Of a stretch of DNA of 64,000 nucleotides, positions 11,229 through 22,485 are shown piece after piece. Both the position numbers and the translations under genes were made by a program. The notes under the pieces are model-generated. The model was not told the origin of the DNA. It ran no database searches and saw nothing but the letters and a program-made list of their open reading frames with translations. Within the stretch, counting starts at the first letter, position 1, and the number at the start of each line of letters is the position of its first letter. Source of the DNA: Aspidapion aeneum (taxonomy: Eukaryota; Arthropoda; Insecta; Coleoptera; Brentidae); assembly GCA_963576565.1 (NCBI GenBank), contig OY755044.1, forward strand, positions 45,431,235 to 45,495,234, read 5' to 3'.

Positions 11229-12720
11229 ATTCCTACTTCTTCAGACTGTTCAAACTCTGGAAATAACACCAATTAACGCAACTACATACTTAGAAACGCT
11301 ATCTAACCAAACCTACATACAAGACCACCTTCATTCTACCTATGTAAATTTTAACTTATCCCAAACTTTTGAAACATTGCAAATTTTAAATCAATCATTT
11401 AGTATTATAAATAGATCAAAAAACTTTTATGTAAAACAACAGATTTTTGCAACAAACGAATTAATATCAAATTGTTTTGCTACATATCATAAATTAATTC
11501 CTAATCGTGAAAAACGCGGCTTAGCAAATTTCTTGGGTACAGGAATAAAATTCGTAACAGGAAATCTTGACGAGCAAGATCTACAAGAAATAAATAAACA
11601 CTTCGACATATTGACACGAAATCAAAATAAATTAACATCTCGATTAAATGATTATAGTTCATTAGCCGAACACATTTCAAACAAATACAATGATCTTATA
11701 AATAATATCAATTTTCATTCAGGCGAACTACAAAGAGTTCTTACCGAAAGATATAATGAAACTGATAAAACATGGAATATTTTGAGTATTAATTTACAAG
11801 TACAAAGAATTAAAAACTACCTAGAAATGTTAGAAAGAACAATATCATTTTCCCAGACCGAAACACTAAATTTAGAAATTTTGGATCCGACTGAAATTAA
11901 ATTACTTTGGGAATACTTACGAACACACTATCCTAAATCCTTTTTATGGCCATTAGGACAGCCTTTAGAGTTAGTACAATTATGTAAAACCGCAATTCTT
12001 ATCAAAGATAATGTATTAGTTTTAGTTATAAGAATTCCAATTTTTAGGGATTACACTTGTAAAATGTCAATTGTTTATCCGATTCCTTATGATAATTTAT
12101 TAATGACAATACCTTCAAGTTATGTCTGTAATTCAGATTGGTTTAAAACGTGTAAAAATAATAATCATAAATGGTATTGCTATAATCAAATTAATAACTT
12201 TAATATTACTCAACATGAAATTTCTAATTCCTATAATTATGTCATACAAACGGAGAATAAACAAATTATTTATTGCACTTCAAAAACTAACCCTATCTTA
12301 GAGTTGTGTCAAAAGATAGTACGTAAAGACGTGAAAAACTGTAACATTGTTAAATCAAATTGTACAGTAGTTCTTAATCAAAACAGATATGAAACAAAAA
12401 TGAATACTATTGAACATTATCATCTTGAACTAAAACCTTTTAGAAGCACTTCAAAAATAAATTTGAATTTAAATCATGTATTGCAGCCAGAAAAAATTAA
12501 TGAAAATCTTTTTCAACCATGAGAATTAGAAACCTACAGTTTTCAGAAAAATGGGCATAATTATTTATTGTTTTTTATTCTCCTTTTGATTATCGTTACT
12601 ATAGTTTATATTTTTCAAAAATATTTTAGAAATAAGGTAATATCTAGAAATACTATTAAAAGATGGTTAGAAGAAGATAAACAATTAGATGAAGATATAG
12701 AATTACAAGAGAAATCGTGA
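11229..12720 (+). pseudogene. env: env of errantivirus (baculovirus F-like fusion protein), one nonsense codon
   Basis: Env is a membrane fusion glycoprotein related to baculovirus F proteins. The frame is open from the acceptor to a TGA at 12520-12522, then stays open in the same frame to a TGA at 12718-12720. A furin-type site REKR lies at 11506-11517, followed at once by a Gly/Leu/Phe-rich fusion peptide-like stretch. After the nonsense codon, 12559-12610 encodes a strongly hydrophobic membrane span followed by a charged cytoplasmic tail. The early stop would therefore yield a protein without its anchor. The stop could be a CGA to TGA change. An internal ATG at 11377 is probably not the native start. 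Confidence 0.8.
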
Positions 12721-12736
12721 GGACACGATTCTTTTT

Positions 12737-12747
12737 AAGGAAGGAGG
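12737..12747 (+). other. Polypurine tract
   Basis: AAGGAAGGAGG abuts the 3' LTR and fits the plus-strand priming site of retroelements. Confidence 0.8.
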
Positions 12748-13169
12748 AGTAATGTACTTCTATACATCCACCTTATTCTGTGTTAAAAAATAATAATAAC
12801 TAGTATTTAAAAGAACATTAAGAAAATCAATAACAATTATGAAATTGTTATTGATAAGTAAATTGCTTTTAAACTTTGGAATGCAAACATCATTAGTTTA
12901 ATATCTTAATAAGTTGTTTTTAACATTATAATTAAGAACCAAATATCATTATGTACATCATTAGTTTAATATCTTAATAAGTTGTTTTTAACATTATATC
13001 ATTATGTTATCATTTAAGTGAAAGGTCAGCATATAAAAGCACATTTCATAATCAGATAAGGTATTCAAGTTCTAGCTATAGCAGTAGTAGCATAGTAGTA
13101 GTAATAAGTTTTATTAAATAAAGAAAATTAGTTTTTAAAAAGCCGTCTGTGAATTATTGGAACTTAACT
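12748..13169 (+). repeat. 3' LTR of errantivirus
   Basis: It is 422 bp, the same length as the 5' LTR, with four substitutions. It is followed by TATATATAG, whose first four bases repeat the target. Confidence 0.95.
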
Positions 13170-13173
13170 TATA

Positions 13174-13803
13174 TATAGTTTTATATACTAATATGTTGCT
13201 TTATACTTTTCTATAACGTTTATTACCTTTACCGTTAAGCTGCTGGCAGCTAAAATTTTTATAAAAATAATTAGAAAATGCATATAAAACGGTAAAATCG
13301 ACAATGTCCATTTACCATTTATGCAAACCATGTTTGAGAACACTAAACTCTCCAGTCTCTCAGAAATAATGATGTTAAGGCCAACAAAAATCCTTTCCGT
13401 CCCACCAAATTATCGAAAAGCAGAAAAAATAGGTTCATAGGTAGAGGGGTCTCCCCCGAAAGTGGGGGGGTGATGGGGAAAAACGGAGTTCATATTTGGA
13501 TTCAGGAGGTCATTTTACATAAGAATCGGCAAGAATGGTGTCAGGGCCGATTTTCATGCCGTCCAGTGTTATCAATCCAATTCTGCTGAGATATCGGAGG
13601 GAAATACATTACCGTTTCTCCCTTCGCGAACGTTGAGATTTCTTGGCCGTTCATTTTTACATTAGGAGACGTCACTCCTGGCAGCACATAGTCCATTTAT
13701 TAATAACTGAAAAATAATGAATCATTGAAAAATGTTCTTTGACTTAATTTTTCTTAGAATGACTGAGCGTAGATAAACCCTTCTGTTCTGCAGTTATAGT
13801 CGA
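13174..13803. other. Intergenic stretch without gene
   Basis: AT-rich sequence with a short G-run (near 13463) and no open frame of note. The last seven bases, TAGTCGA at 13797-13803, are the left target duplication of the next element. Confidence 0.5.
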
Positions 13804-13835
13804 TCACGGTGGATAGAATAGACCGGTGTTTGGAT

Positions 13836-13875
<40 letters not shown>

Positions 13876-14457
13876 GAATTTTTCACGTCAATGGTGGTCC
13901 AGCTGATTTTTGTAAACACAAGTTAGATATGATATGAACAACGGAACAACTAATATTTTTTGAATATTTTAAAAACTAAGGCAATTTTCCTACAGTTTTC
14001 TAGTACATCCTTATAAAATCTAATTTTCTAGACGTATTGTCGTTATTTTTTTTAGCCCGCTTTATTTTTTATGACACAAAACTTAAACTACAAGTCAAAC
14101 TGAATGTGATCGTTTAGTATCAAAGGTGAACCGAGGAGGGAGTAAACAAAGGTGTAGGTCAGCGCATTATTTTTTAAGCTAAAATGAACACAGTATTTTC
14201 TTCGAATTTTAATTTTTGTGTAAATAGAAATAAAGCGGGCTAAAAAAAATAACGCCTGGTATGTCTGAAAAATATTATTTTATAAGAATATACTAAAAAA
14301 TAGTAGGAAAATTGCCTTAGTTTTCAAAAAATTCAAAAAATATTAGTTGTTCATATCATATCTAACTTTTGTTTACAAAACTTAGCTGGACCACCAGTAA
14401 CGTGAAAATTCGACACATATATAAAATCCGAACACCGGTCTATTCTATCCACCGTGA
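13804..14457. mobile_element. Foldback DNA element with long inverted arms and 7-8 bp target duplication
   Basis: Ends TCACGGTGGATAGAATAGAC and its complement at 14437-14457 begin inverted arms of roughly 230-260 bp that meet around an AGCCCGCTTTATTT/AAATAAAGCGGGCT pair. Direct repeats TAGTCGA flank it at 13797-13803 and 14458-14464 (8 bp if the ends are read asymmetrically). An 8 bp duplication would fit hAT-like transposition. There is no coding capacity, so this is a non-autonomous element. A (TA)n tract lies in the left arm at 13840-13871. Confidence 0.75.
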
Positions 14458-14969
14458 TAGTCGATAACATTTTTAATAAGGTAGTGCACCTTTTTATTAA
14501 AAACTACAAAACAAAGAAAACAAAGCGCCCGACAAAAATAAAACCACTGTTTCAAAAGCGATGGTGTAAAAATAACTTTTTTTAATACTTCAAATAACGA
14601 AAAATTCAATTATTTATCGTTTTGCAATCTTGTCGTAGGCAAAAAAGTTAATGATTTCTATTTTTTATTTTGACCAGTCTATTTAATAAGCTGGTATCGG
14701 AGAAGAATTTAGGGGAAGATAACCACAAAATGGCCGCCTGACAGATCTCCATGATGTCTCCATGAAATTCGGCTGCGCACTCGTCGAAAAGCTATCCATT
14801 TCCCTCCCATGCCCGCTGCGTATTTTTACCATCCCCTCCCATAAAGTAAACTTTTAAAACCTAAAAAATCAAAAAACGTACGATTTATACCCAATGAACA
14901 GAAGTTCATTATATTGCAAACTTAAAGACCATTTCTTTATATTATTGTTCATGTACATGGACAACAATC
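14458..14969. other. Spacer without gene
   Basis: No open frame or paired repeat is supported between the foldback element and the RTE-like remnant. Confidence 0.4.
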
Positions 14970-17150
14970 GCAATTAAAGTGGTATGATGTGCGAGCACTT
15001 CGTGGTGTTACCTGTGGATTTGACCACCATCTGGTAAAAGCAAAAATATTATTCCCTTTAAGAAAAACAAATAAGGACGAAAGTATTGGAGAAAATGAAA
15101 ACCTAGAATGCATCGAAGACAATCAAAACTACAACTTTAGAAGTCTAGAAATCGAAAGTACTCAAAGATTGTATAACCGATTAGATAAAAAATTAATAAA
15201 CACAGAACACTCATTTGAAGAGATATATACAAACATAATAAAAAGCTTGAACGAAGCAAGCCTCGAAGCTGTCGGGTACCAAGATAATATAAATAACAGG
15301 AAGATGTGGTGGACGGAAAAAATACTGGAAATGGTCAAAGCAAAAAGCAAAACGCACATACTTGAAATGGCTCAGTACTAAAGAACAAAGAGACCTAGAA
15401 ATCTACAGGGAAACCAGAAGACAGCTAAGAAATTTGATACGCACAGAAAAAAATGAAATGTTCGAGCGCAAATGCCACGATATAAATACACACGTAGGAG
15501 GTAGGCAAAGTTCTGAAGTATGGAAATTCATTTCTACAGTAAAAACCCAACAAAAGAAAAAGTAAACATCCAGATCATCAAACCAGAACAATGGACAGAA
15601 CACTGCAAGGGACTGCTGCAGGAAACGAGACCCGAATATCTGGCAGCCTCTCCTAGGAGAAACATAGAAGTACACGGAGAGGAAGTAATCATCGAAAAAG
15701 AAATGATAAAGAATAGTATTAAAAAGCTTAAATCCGGAAAAGCTAGCGGACCTGAAGGAATACATACTGAAATGCTCAAATACGGATTAGAGAAATTAAT
15801 CGAAAATCTCACATATATTATCAATCAATGCATAAACTGACATCCAGTACCTGATGATTGGAAAATTGCATTCATATCCTCAATACATAAAAAAGGAAAC
15901 AAGCTGGATTGCAACAATTACAGAGGAATTTCAGTAACCAGTACTCTAAGTAGATTGTACGGTAGGATTCTTAGAAATCTAATAGAGAGCGATTTTTATG
16001 AACAAGAAGAAGAAGAGCAAAGTGGGTTTCGTGCAGGCAGATCTAGTAGTGATAATGTTTTTTGTCTTAAACAAGTAATTGAGAAAAGCAGCGCCAGAAA
16101 TATAGAGACTCATGTTACCTTTGTGGACCTACAAAAAGCATATAAGACCGTTCCAGTAGAAAAACTATGGACAGTGTTAGAGCAGACTTATATCAATCAT
16201 ACATACACAAAAGCGATAAAAGAACTATACAAAGGGTCAAAATCTAAAATTAAAATTGGAAATCGAATTTCAAAAGAATTCCTGGTAACAAAAGGCTTAA
16301 AACAGGGATGTTGTATCTCTCCAACTCTGTTTAAAATATATATGGCAGTAGCTCTAAAAAACAAGAAACGTAAAGTGCACGGCATGGGAATACAACTTTG
16401 GTTTACGACCGATTTACCATATACACACTACAGTTTGCTGACGACCAAGTAATTGTAGCTAATGATAAAGAAGACATATGGAGTATATGATGAGAAAGTT
16501 AATGTAAGAATACCAAAAGTGAGGATTAACAGTGAACGTGGACAAGACACAGTACTTTATGTATTGGAAACGAATCCAGTGAGTTAGAACTAGACAATGG
16601 ACAAGTAATATCTCCATGCAATGAGTATGTATACATGAGTGTAACATTTGATAAGACAGGAACAGACTATAAAGAACTCTAAAAAAGAATAGTAAAAGCA
16701 AAAAAGGTTAATGGAAGTCTTAACAGTATTTTATGCAGCAGAGAGATAAAAAAGAATGTAAAATTTAACATATATTGGTGAAAAGCACGCTGTTGTATGG
16801 AATAGAGACTTGTCGCGTAACAGAAAAATACAAAACAAAAATGGAAAGTGTCGAATTGGATGCAATAAGAAGATCAATGAGAATATCTAGAACAGATCAC
16901 ATAAGAAATGAGATCACAAAAGAAAGAATGGGAATCGAGGGAAGCATAAAGGATGACATTACTAAAAGACAACTGATATGGTACGGCCATGTACAACGGA
17001 TGAACGACGAAAGATTACCAAAGCAGGTCCTAGAATGGCAACCAATAGGGCGCAGAAAAAGAGGGCGTCCTAAACTAGAATGGCAACAGTCAATCCAAAG
17101 ATGAATGAGTCAAAAAAATCTGACAGAAGATGACCGACTAAATAAAAAAA
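14970..17150 (+). pseudogene. RTE-like non-LTR retrotransposon, 5'-truncated and multiply frameshifted
   Basis: The fragments keep the order of an endonuclease/reverse transcriptase polyprotein. At 14989 is the end of the apurinic-type endonuclease (RALRGVTCGFDHHLVKAKI). A linker follows at 15362-15565. The reverse transcriptase runs from 15520 with KLKSGKASGPEGI, SGFRAGRSSSDN near 16020, VTFVDLQKAY near 16110, KGLKQGCCISPTLFKIY near 16290 and QFADDQ at about 16430. The C-terminal tail is at 16775-17104 with RQLIWYGHVQRM and RRKRGRPK. There are stops at 15838, 16681 and 17102 and several frame changes. The usual AYD of motif A is AYK. A second copy lies at 18000-18870. Confidence 0.85.
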
Positions 17151-17999
17151 ACATTGACTTATGTGTTTTGTTCATTGACAGAAAACTAACTGATTTTACG
17201 TACCTTTTCGTTTCTGTAAATATTTATGCAAACTTATAGCATTTTATGTAAAAAATAGTTCTAATTTACACCATGCGTGCAACAGAAAATTTTTATTTGT
17301 GTGTAAATTTTAAATAATTGATTGTATTTGCAATTTGATTGAAACGGCAGGGCAAGGGCCAAAAAGGCCAGTATAAATTAGGAGTTGCTACTTCTATCCG
17401 AACTTTAGGCGTGCATAAGCTAAGTGTGGCAACTGTGTGTAAAATATCCATGTTTGTTGGTGTAGCTAAATTTCAAAGGAACCAGGGACCCAATATGAAA
17501 CTACTTTGGCGTCGGCGTTGCCTCGCTGCTGATAAGAATGAAGAAAAGGAAGAAAATTACAACAAAATTAAAAATTTACCAAAATAACAAGACAGATGTA
17601 TCATCGTTTAACGAAATAATGATACGTTTTTTAGCTTTCTTTTGTGTTAACCATTACACTAAGTCACCCTCCATCTTCTGCTTATTAACCACACAAAAAG
17701 AACAACCCCATATCATAGCTTTACAACTGCCCTATAACGACCCCCGGATTGCCGGTTACACCAATACTTTTCGGCTTAAAATCACACCCCGTGGTATAAT
17801 TTTGAAGCTTATAGTTACGCCCCTTCTGATCTGCAACTTGAATTTATTTCTATTGAAGCCCTATAATTTTAAAAAAATCTTTGATAAAGGGCGGGCTGTT
17901 TGAATTTAGGGAATTAACCCAGAAGCTGTCAGGAAAATTATTGTGGTAGTTACTGATATGAGGGCTAAATTTAAATTAAACTTACTTTAGAATATTGCA
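17151..17999. other. Spacer with unrecognised short open frames
   Basis: An 82-codon frame at 17339-17587 and a 121-codon frame at 17538-17903 are present on the plus strand, but neither resembles a known family and their residue composition is not persuasive. The stretch may include the 3' untranslated part of the RTE-like element. Confidence 0.35.
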
Positions 18000-18870
18000 A
18001 AACGCACATACTTGAAATGGCGCAGTAATAAAGAGCAATGAGATCTAGAAATCTAAAGGGAAACTAGAAGGCAACTAATAAATTTGATACACAGAGAAAA
18101 AAGTGAAATATGTGAGCGCAAATGCCACGATATAAATACACACGTAGGGTGTAGGCAAAATTCAGAAGTATGAAAATTCATTTCTACGATAAAAAACACA
18201 AAAAAAGAAAAAATAAACATTCAGAAGGAGGAAACGAGACCCCAATCATTGAAGAGAGAAACATGGAGAGGAAGTATTCATCGAAAAAGAAATGATAAAG
18301 AAGAGTATAAAAAAGTGGTTTAAATGGTGGTGCCTTAAATCCGGAAAAGCTAGCGGACTTGGGAAAATATACTCCGAAATGCTCAAATATGGATCAGAGA
18401 AACTACTAGAAAATCTCACATATTATATTATCACTCAATGTATAAACGGACATTCCGTACCTGATGGGAAAAATGCATTCATATCCTCAATACTTAAAAA
18501 AGGAAACAAGCTGGATTGCAACAATTACAGAAGAATTTGAGTAACTAATACCATCGAAAAAAGTTATTTTTTCGATGCTAATACAAAGTCTTCTATCTTA
18601 AACAAGTAATTGAGAAAAGAAAGAGAAATACAGAGACCCATGTTACCTTTGTGGACCTACAAAAAGCATATGATACTATTTCAGTAGAAAAGTTATGGAG
18701 AGTGTTAGAGCAAACTAATATTAATCATACATACATAAAAGGGACAAAATTAAAATTGGAAATCCACTTTCAAAAGAATTACTGCTAACGAAAGGCTTAA
18801 GATAGGAATGTTGTATCAATCCAATATTTTTTAAAATATATATCGTAGTAGATCTAATAAACTGGAAACG
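18000..18870 (+). pseudogene. Second, more decayed copy of the RTE-like retrotransposon
   Basis: The DNA aligns with 15352-16350: AACGCACATACTTGAAATGG at 18000, the AAATCCGGAAAAGCTAGCGG block near 18339, CTGGATTGCAACAATTACAG near 18511 and the TGTGGACCTACAAAAAGCAT block near 18649. It lacks several internal segments present in the first copy (for example the SGFRAGRSS region) and has no frame longer than 82 codons. The relative divergence suggests an older insertion or partial duplication of the same family. Confidence 0.8.
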
Positions 18871-19264
18871 TATATATTGGGCAGAATTAATTTTAACCAA
18901 GAGGGGTCTACCCACTTGCAGTAGGTACCTCGTTCGAAAACTTACAGAAAAAGAATAATACCGAAATAAGTTTTTTTGACTACACGTCAATTCAAATATA
19001 AAAGTAATAATCTTTTTTTCCATTTCTGGTAGGTAACTTATTTCAAAGCATTTGAAAAAAGGACAACAACGTCCAGTCATTATAGAATTTTAGCTTGCAA
19101 AAGGTGATGTAGTGTGGTGTTTTTTTAAATTTGAGTTTTGGACCTTAGGGGGAGGCGGCTCCCGATGTCGTCTTGGATTTAATGTGCACGAAAAGGTTTT
19201 TTTTTATTTGGTTTTTGTACATTTTACAAAAAAAAAGTTTTAAGCAAAAGCTAAAGACAATATT

Positions 19265-19646
19265 ATAATCATAACAAAAACATTTCATGTAAAAAAAATC
19301 AAAGTACGCGAAAATGGTATTCAGTAAAAAGAATTGAGATAGAAGTAAAGCCAAGTTCCTCGATACAAATTGTAAAATGAAGGGATCTTACTAGTTTTTA
19401 AATGTTTTTTCAAACTTTGCTATTACAGCCAAACTTCTTTATGTTCAATTTAGCACTGTGTCTAAGAGTCATGTGCAGCCGTAATAGCCAAGTCTAGTAA
19501 AACATTTCCGAACTAGTAAGAACCCTTCATTTAGAAATTTCTATTAAGGAACTTCGCTTTACTTCTATCTCAATTATTCCTTTTACTGAATGGCATTTTC
19601 GCGTACTTGGCTTTTTTTACATTAAATTAGTTTGTTATGATTTCAC
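19265..19646. repeat. Palindromic (foldback) element, arms about 165 bp
   Basis: The left arm includes TACGCGAAAATGGTATTCAG, GAGATAGAAGTAAAGCCAAG and GATCTTACTAG. The right arm is their diverged complement (CTAGTAAGAACCC near 19514, CTTTACTTCTATCTCAATT near 19557 and GGCATTTTCGCGTA near 19592). The loop is about 45 nt. No target duplication was fixed and there is no coding frame. Confidence 0.6.
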
Positions 19647-19721
19647 TCATTTTTTAAAGGAATTGGATAATATTTAACTTTTAAAGAAGTTAGATATGCG
19701 GAATTTTGAATTTTTTCCATT

Positions 19722-19830
19722 GTTTTATTATAGTTCCAATCCGCCTTCCAAAGCTCAGCTCTCTAGTGTTTCTGGAAGTGGGCAATGTTACTTTTACATA
19801 AATTTACATTTATAGGGGAGGAAAGTACTT
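19722..19830 (-). repeat. Isolated unit of the ~145 bp repeat, reverse orientation
   Basis: AGCTCAGCTCTCTAGTG and CCACTTCCAGA-type blocks are the complement of the units at 5090-5560. Confidence 0.5.
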
Positions 19831-21204
19831 TTGTTTAATTTTTGTTTCTAAAATGAACAGCAACAAAGTAATTTAAAAAAAAAACATTTTTCTGCACAGT
19901 AAATCCAAGATGGCGGAAGAGCCGCCTACCCCTCTTTACGGTCGAAAAATCAAATTTTGTTTAGGACTCCAATTTGAACAACATAATATGTCAAAATCCC
20001 GACTACACCAAGCTGGGGTCTTTTTTCGCTTTAATGACTAGCCTAGTATCTATTTTTTGATAAGTCAATTAAAATCTCAAAAAGTATTTCATTGTAATTT
20101 TTGACTTTTGGTTTTTTTGATTAAGGTAGATATGTTGAAAATATATTTCATTGTTGTTCTTTTTGCACAATCGGTCGAATAAGGTAAGACCACAAATAAA
20201 AAAAAAATACAAAGCTTTTTTACAAGCGTGTGGAAAATGACATATCAGTCGAATAAGGTAAGACCACAAATAAAAAAAATTACAAGCGTGTGGAAAATGA
20301 CATTTTTAGTGTAGAAATTGTTACTTTGCCGCACTAGTGTGGAAAATTTTTTCCGCACTAGGAATTTATTTTCCGCACAGCAATGTCAAATTTTTAAAAC
20401 CTTATATAGATTTAACGTTTCTGTTCATAATAAATTTCTGTGAAATGGTGATGAATTGCCTTGATAACATGTTATGTTTCGTTAAAACACTTGGTACTTT
20501 TTTCACGTTGCGTCATGTGCTGTGTATCTGTTTTGATTTAATTTTTGTTAAATTTAATTTTTTTATGTTTTTCTGACGTTCGTAGAAAAACCATTGTTCC
20601 TAACACTTGCAGAAACCTATTTTTTCGCAATTAAATGCTTGACACTCGCTACGATTCGTTCTGTCAATGGCATTTGGACACAGGAAAATAGCATTTTTTT
20701 TTACATTTTAATTGATGTATGTCAAATTCGCTGTGTTTCTTTTTTCATAAGCTTTCGAATGAGGTAGGTACGCAAAAAATCGATTCAAATCTTGTTTTTT
20801 TTTTTGATTATGATGAAGATCATTAAATGATCAACTTTTACCAAAAAATAGATTTGTAGGTTTTTTTATGTGTCAATAGCCAGCACGTTATCTGACTTTT
20901 TTATATACAAGACATTTTTTAAATATTCATTCCTGTTTGGATTTATTTAACGTCGACAATGTTTTAAATAAAAGCAATAAAATTTGAATAAAAATTGAAA
21001 ATGGTCCCACCGATTATTCGGTGCTACTCAAGTGGCCATTTGGGAAAATTTATTAGGCTTAAATAACCCGCTTTTTTCGGTTATTAAATTTTTATTAAGT
21101 CGCACCATAAATTTGGGTCCAAATCATAAAATATTTTAGTGTTTTTACTCTTCTTTGGTTACATTTCTCTTACAAAAACCAAGATACTTAAAGCACAAAC
21201 TTTA
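19831..21204. other. Intergenic stretch with a short tandem duplication
   Basis: No gene is seen. At about 20177-20304 the block CGAATAAGGTAAGACCACAA followed by TACAAGCGTGTGGAAAATGACA is present twice in tandem. CCGCACTAG occurs three times near 20330-20362. The 79-codon frame at 20337-20576 is rich in Phe, Leu and Cys without family resemblance and is not annotated as a gene. Confidence 0.4.
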
Positions 21205-21206
21205 AA

Positions 21207-21482
21207 GGTGCGTATCGATTACGCGTGTTTGCCTCTCGTACCATGTTCAACCGCGGCAGAATAATTCAATTGCCGCGCGAGCCAAAATTAGAGAAGAACA
21301 TTTGTACTCCGCGACAGGCGATCCAGTCTAATAGTTTTCGACACAAGCGTCCCATCTACCTGCATGCATCTGACTGAAACCGGGAACTCCGTTTGCCGCA
21401 GCTCCAAAAACCAATAAAGATTGGCTCGCACCTTGCCAGCGATTGTTCGAGGGTTTGCTGCGCGAAGTCGATACGCGGCTTC
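21207..21482. repeat. Locally GC-rich element with facing GCGTATCGA ends
   Basis: This stretch is markedly richer in CpG than its neighbours. It begins GGTGCGTATCGATTACG and ends GCGAAGTCGATACGCGGC, whose complement matches the start over about 14 bp. A miniature transposon is the likeliest reading. No frame or target duplication is clear. Confidence 0.4.
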
Positions 21483-22122
21483 AGTGATTCTGTATTTAAA
21501 GTTCTAAAAAAATAGGTAATTATTACGAATGCACAAAAAGGTTATTTTCCCCAACCATTCAACCATCTACACAGAAAAAAAAATCAAATCAGGGTAAATG
21601 GTATTAGTTTAGAACAAAAACTGCTTTCTTATACAATAAAACAATCTCCCGTTCCAAAGCTGAAGGCAAACCCGTCTCTGATTATAACATACATTTGTAT
21701 CATTTAAGAAAACCATTTAGTTGAATTTAACTAATTGGTTAAAAATTAACAATGACAATGTAAAGAAATCCTTCGACAAAATAAGTAAATTAAAATTAAA
21801 TTATTTCATTCAGACCGGAATTGAAAGGGATAGTCCCTAAAACTGCTGTAGAATTTTCTCTTTGTATGATCAAACTTATTTTCTGCGTGGTATAAAATTA
21901 CTTACATGTTAATCTATAATATACAGATAATTTAATTAACAAATTTTTTTCCTTCCTCCCCCCAAGGTCCAAAAGTTTCCACAGAAAATGGTATAAAATA
22001 AAATCCATCTTCATGCTCTTTATATTTTTGTTTTTTATCCTTTACCCTATTTGAACATGCATTAAAAATTTGATTCTCCATTCAAGAGCTTCTGGGTTTT
22101 CTTTATTTTGATAAGAAAAACG

Positions 22123-22420
22123 TTAAATTAACTGCTCTATCTTTATTAATGTTTATATATATCATTTCCAAAATGGAGCGTTTGTAATAATTAGTTTCTT
22201 TTTCCAAGATCTTTGCTTCCTCAAACTTAAACTCATGCTGTGTTGAAAAATGATGAGAAAGATAAGACAGCATTAGCCACTCATCATTTTTCAACACAGC
22301 ATGAGTTTAAGTTTGAGGAAGCAAAGATCTTGGAAAAAGAAACTAATTATTACAAACGCTCCATTTTGGAAATGATATATATATATATAAACATTAATAA
22401 AGATAGAGCAGTTAATTTAC
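22123..22420. repeat. Perfect-stem inverted duplication of a Penelope-like coding fragment
   Basis: Left arm 22123-22257 is the complement of right arm 22280-22420, with a 22 bp loop and an extra (TA)3 in the right arm as the main difference. Both arms encode the same peptide region (for example HHFSTQHEFKFEEAKIL) on opposite strands. The near identity implies a recent event or gene conversion. Confidence 0.85.
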
Positions 22421-22485
22421 GTAGCGATGTTAACAAATTGAGTACGGTATATAACTCCCTACTCAATAGAATTCGCTTAAAATAA
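22258..22485 (+). pseudogene. Penelope-like element, C-terminal GIY-YIG endonuclease fragment
   Basis: The peptide has the TALA-HH, HEFKFEEAKIL, ETNYYKRSILEMIYI and LRSDVNKLSTVYNSLL arrangement of the C-terminus of Penelope-like polyproteins, which pair a telomerase-like reverse transcriptase with a GIY-YIG nuclease. Everything upstream is missing, and an inverted copy of the fragment abuts its left side. It is followed by about 700 bp of untranslated DNA and then the terminal repeat at 23155-23968, so the whole 22258-23968 stretch is plausibly one 5'-truncated insertion. Family assignment is from motif memory. Confidence 0.6.

Larger units (their letters stand above)
7750..11276 (+). pseudogene. 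pol: pol of errantivirus: protease, reverse transcriptase, RNase H, integrase; broken
   Basis: The polyprotein would process Gag-Pol, copy the RNA and integrate the DNA. Domains in order: aspartic protease with DTGAS at 7861-7875; reverse transcriptase at about 8300-9300 with [10 protein letters not shown] and a FVNMDD active site; RNase H beginning TTDAS near 9470; integrase at about 10220-11000 with HxxxH, CELC and a DD35E triad (Asp of VVFDNG, then 35 residues to Glu of VERLH). Breaks: frameshift near 8620, frameshift near 9440, and a short deletion with frame change near 9615 inside RNase H. From about 9620 to 11276 the frame is open. The Tyr of YxDD is Asn (9059-9061), a further sign of decay. 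Confidence 0.9.
5681..13169 (+). mobile_element. Errantivirus (gypsy-type endogenous retrovirus of insects), complete length, disabled
   Basis: The element is 7489 bp with two 422 bp LTRs (AGT...ACT ends) and a 4 bp TATA target duplication, the target preference known for 17.6/297-type errantiviruses. The order is LTR, primer-binding site, leader, gag, protease, reverse transcriptase, RNase H, integrase, env, polypurine tract, LTR. The LTRs differ at four positions (about 1%), so insertion is relatively recent. It is nevertheless dead in this copy: gag has one frameshift, pol has two frameshifts and one deletion, and env has one nonsense codon. The integrase region is open throughout. Confidence 0.95.

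Noticed and set aside
11377..12522. Taking env as a complete 381-residue gene starting at the internal ATG
   Set aside because: The frame is open upstream to the splice acceptor and continues downstream through the membrane span after a single nonsense codon, so these limits are not the natural ones.
15403..15824. Two minus-strand frames of 96-120 codons
   Set aside because: They lie opposite recognisable reverse transcriptase coding sequence on the plus strand and have Phe/Ser-rich antisense composition.
17339..17587. 82-codon plus frame after the RTE-like element
   Set aside because: It has a basic composition but no homology I can state; possibly non-coding tail of the retrotransposon.
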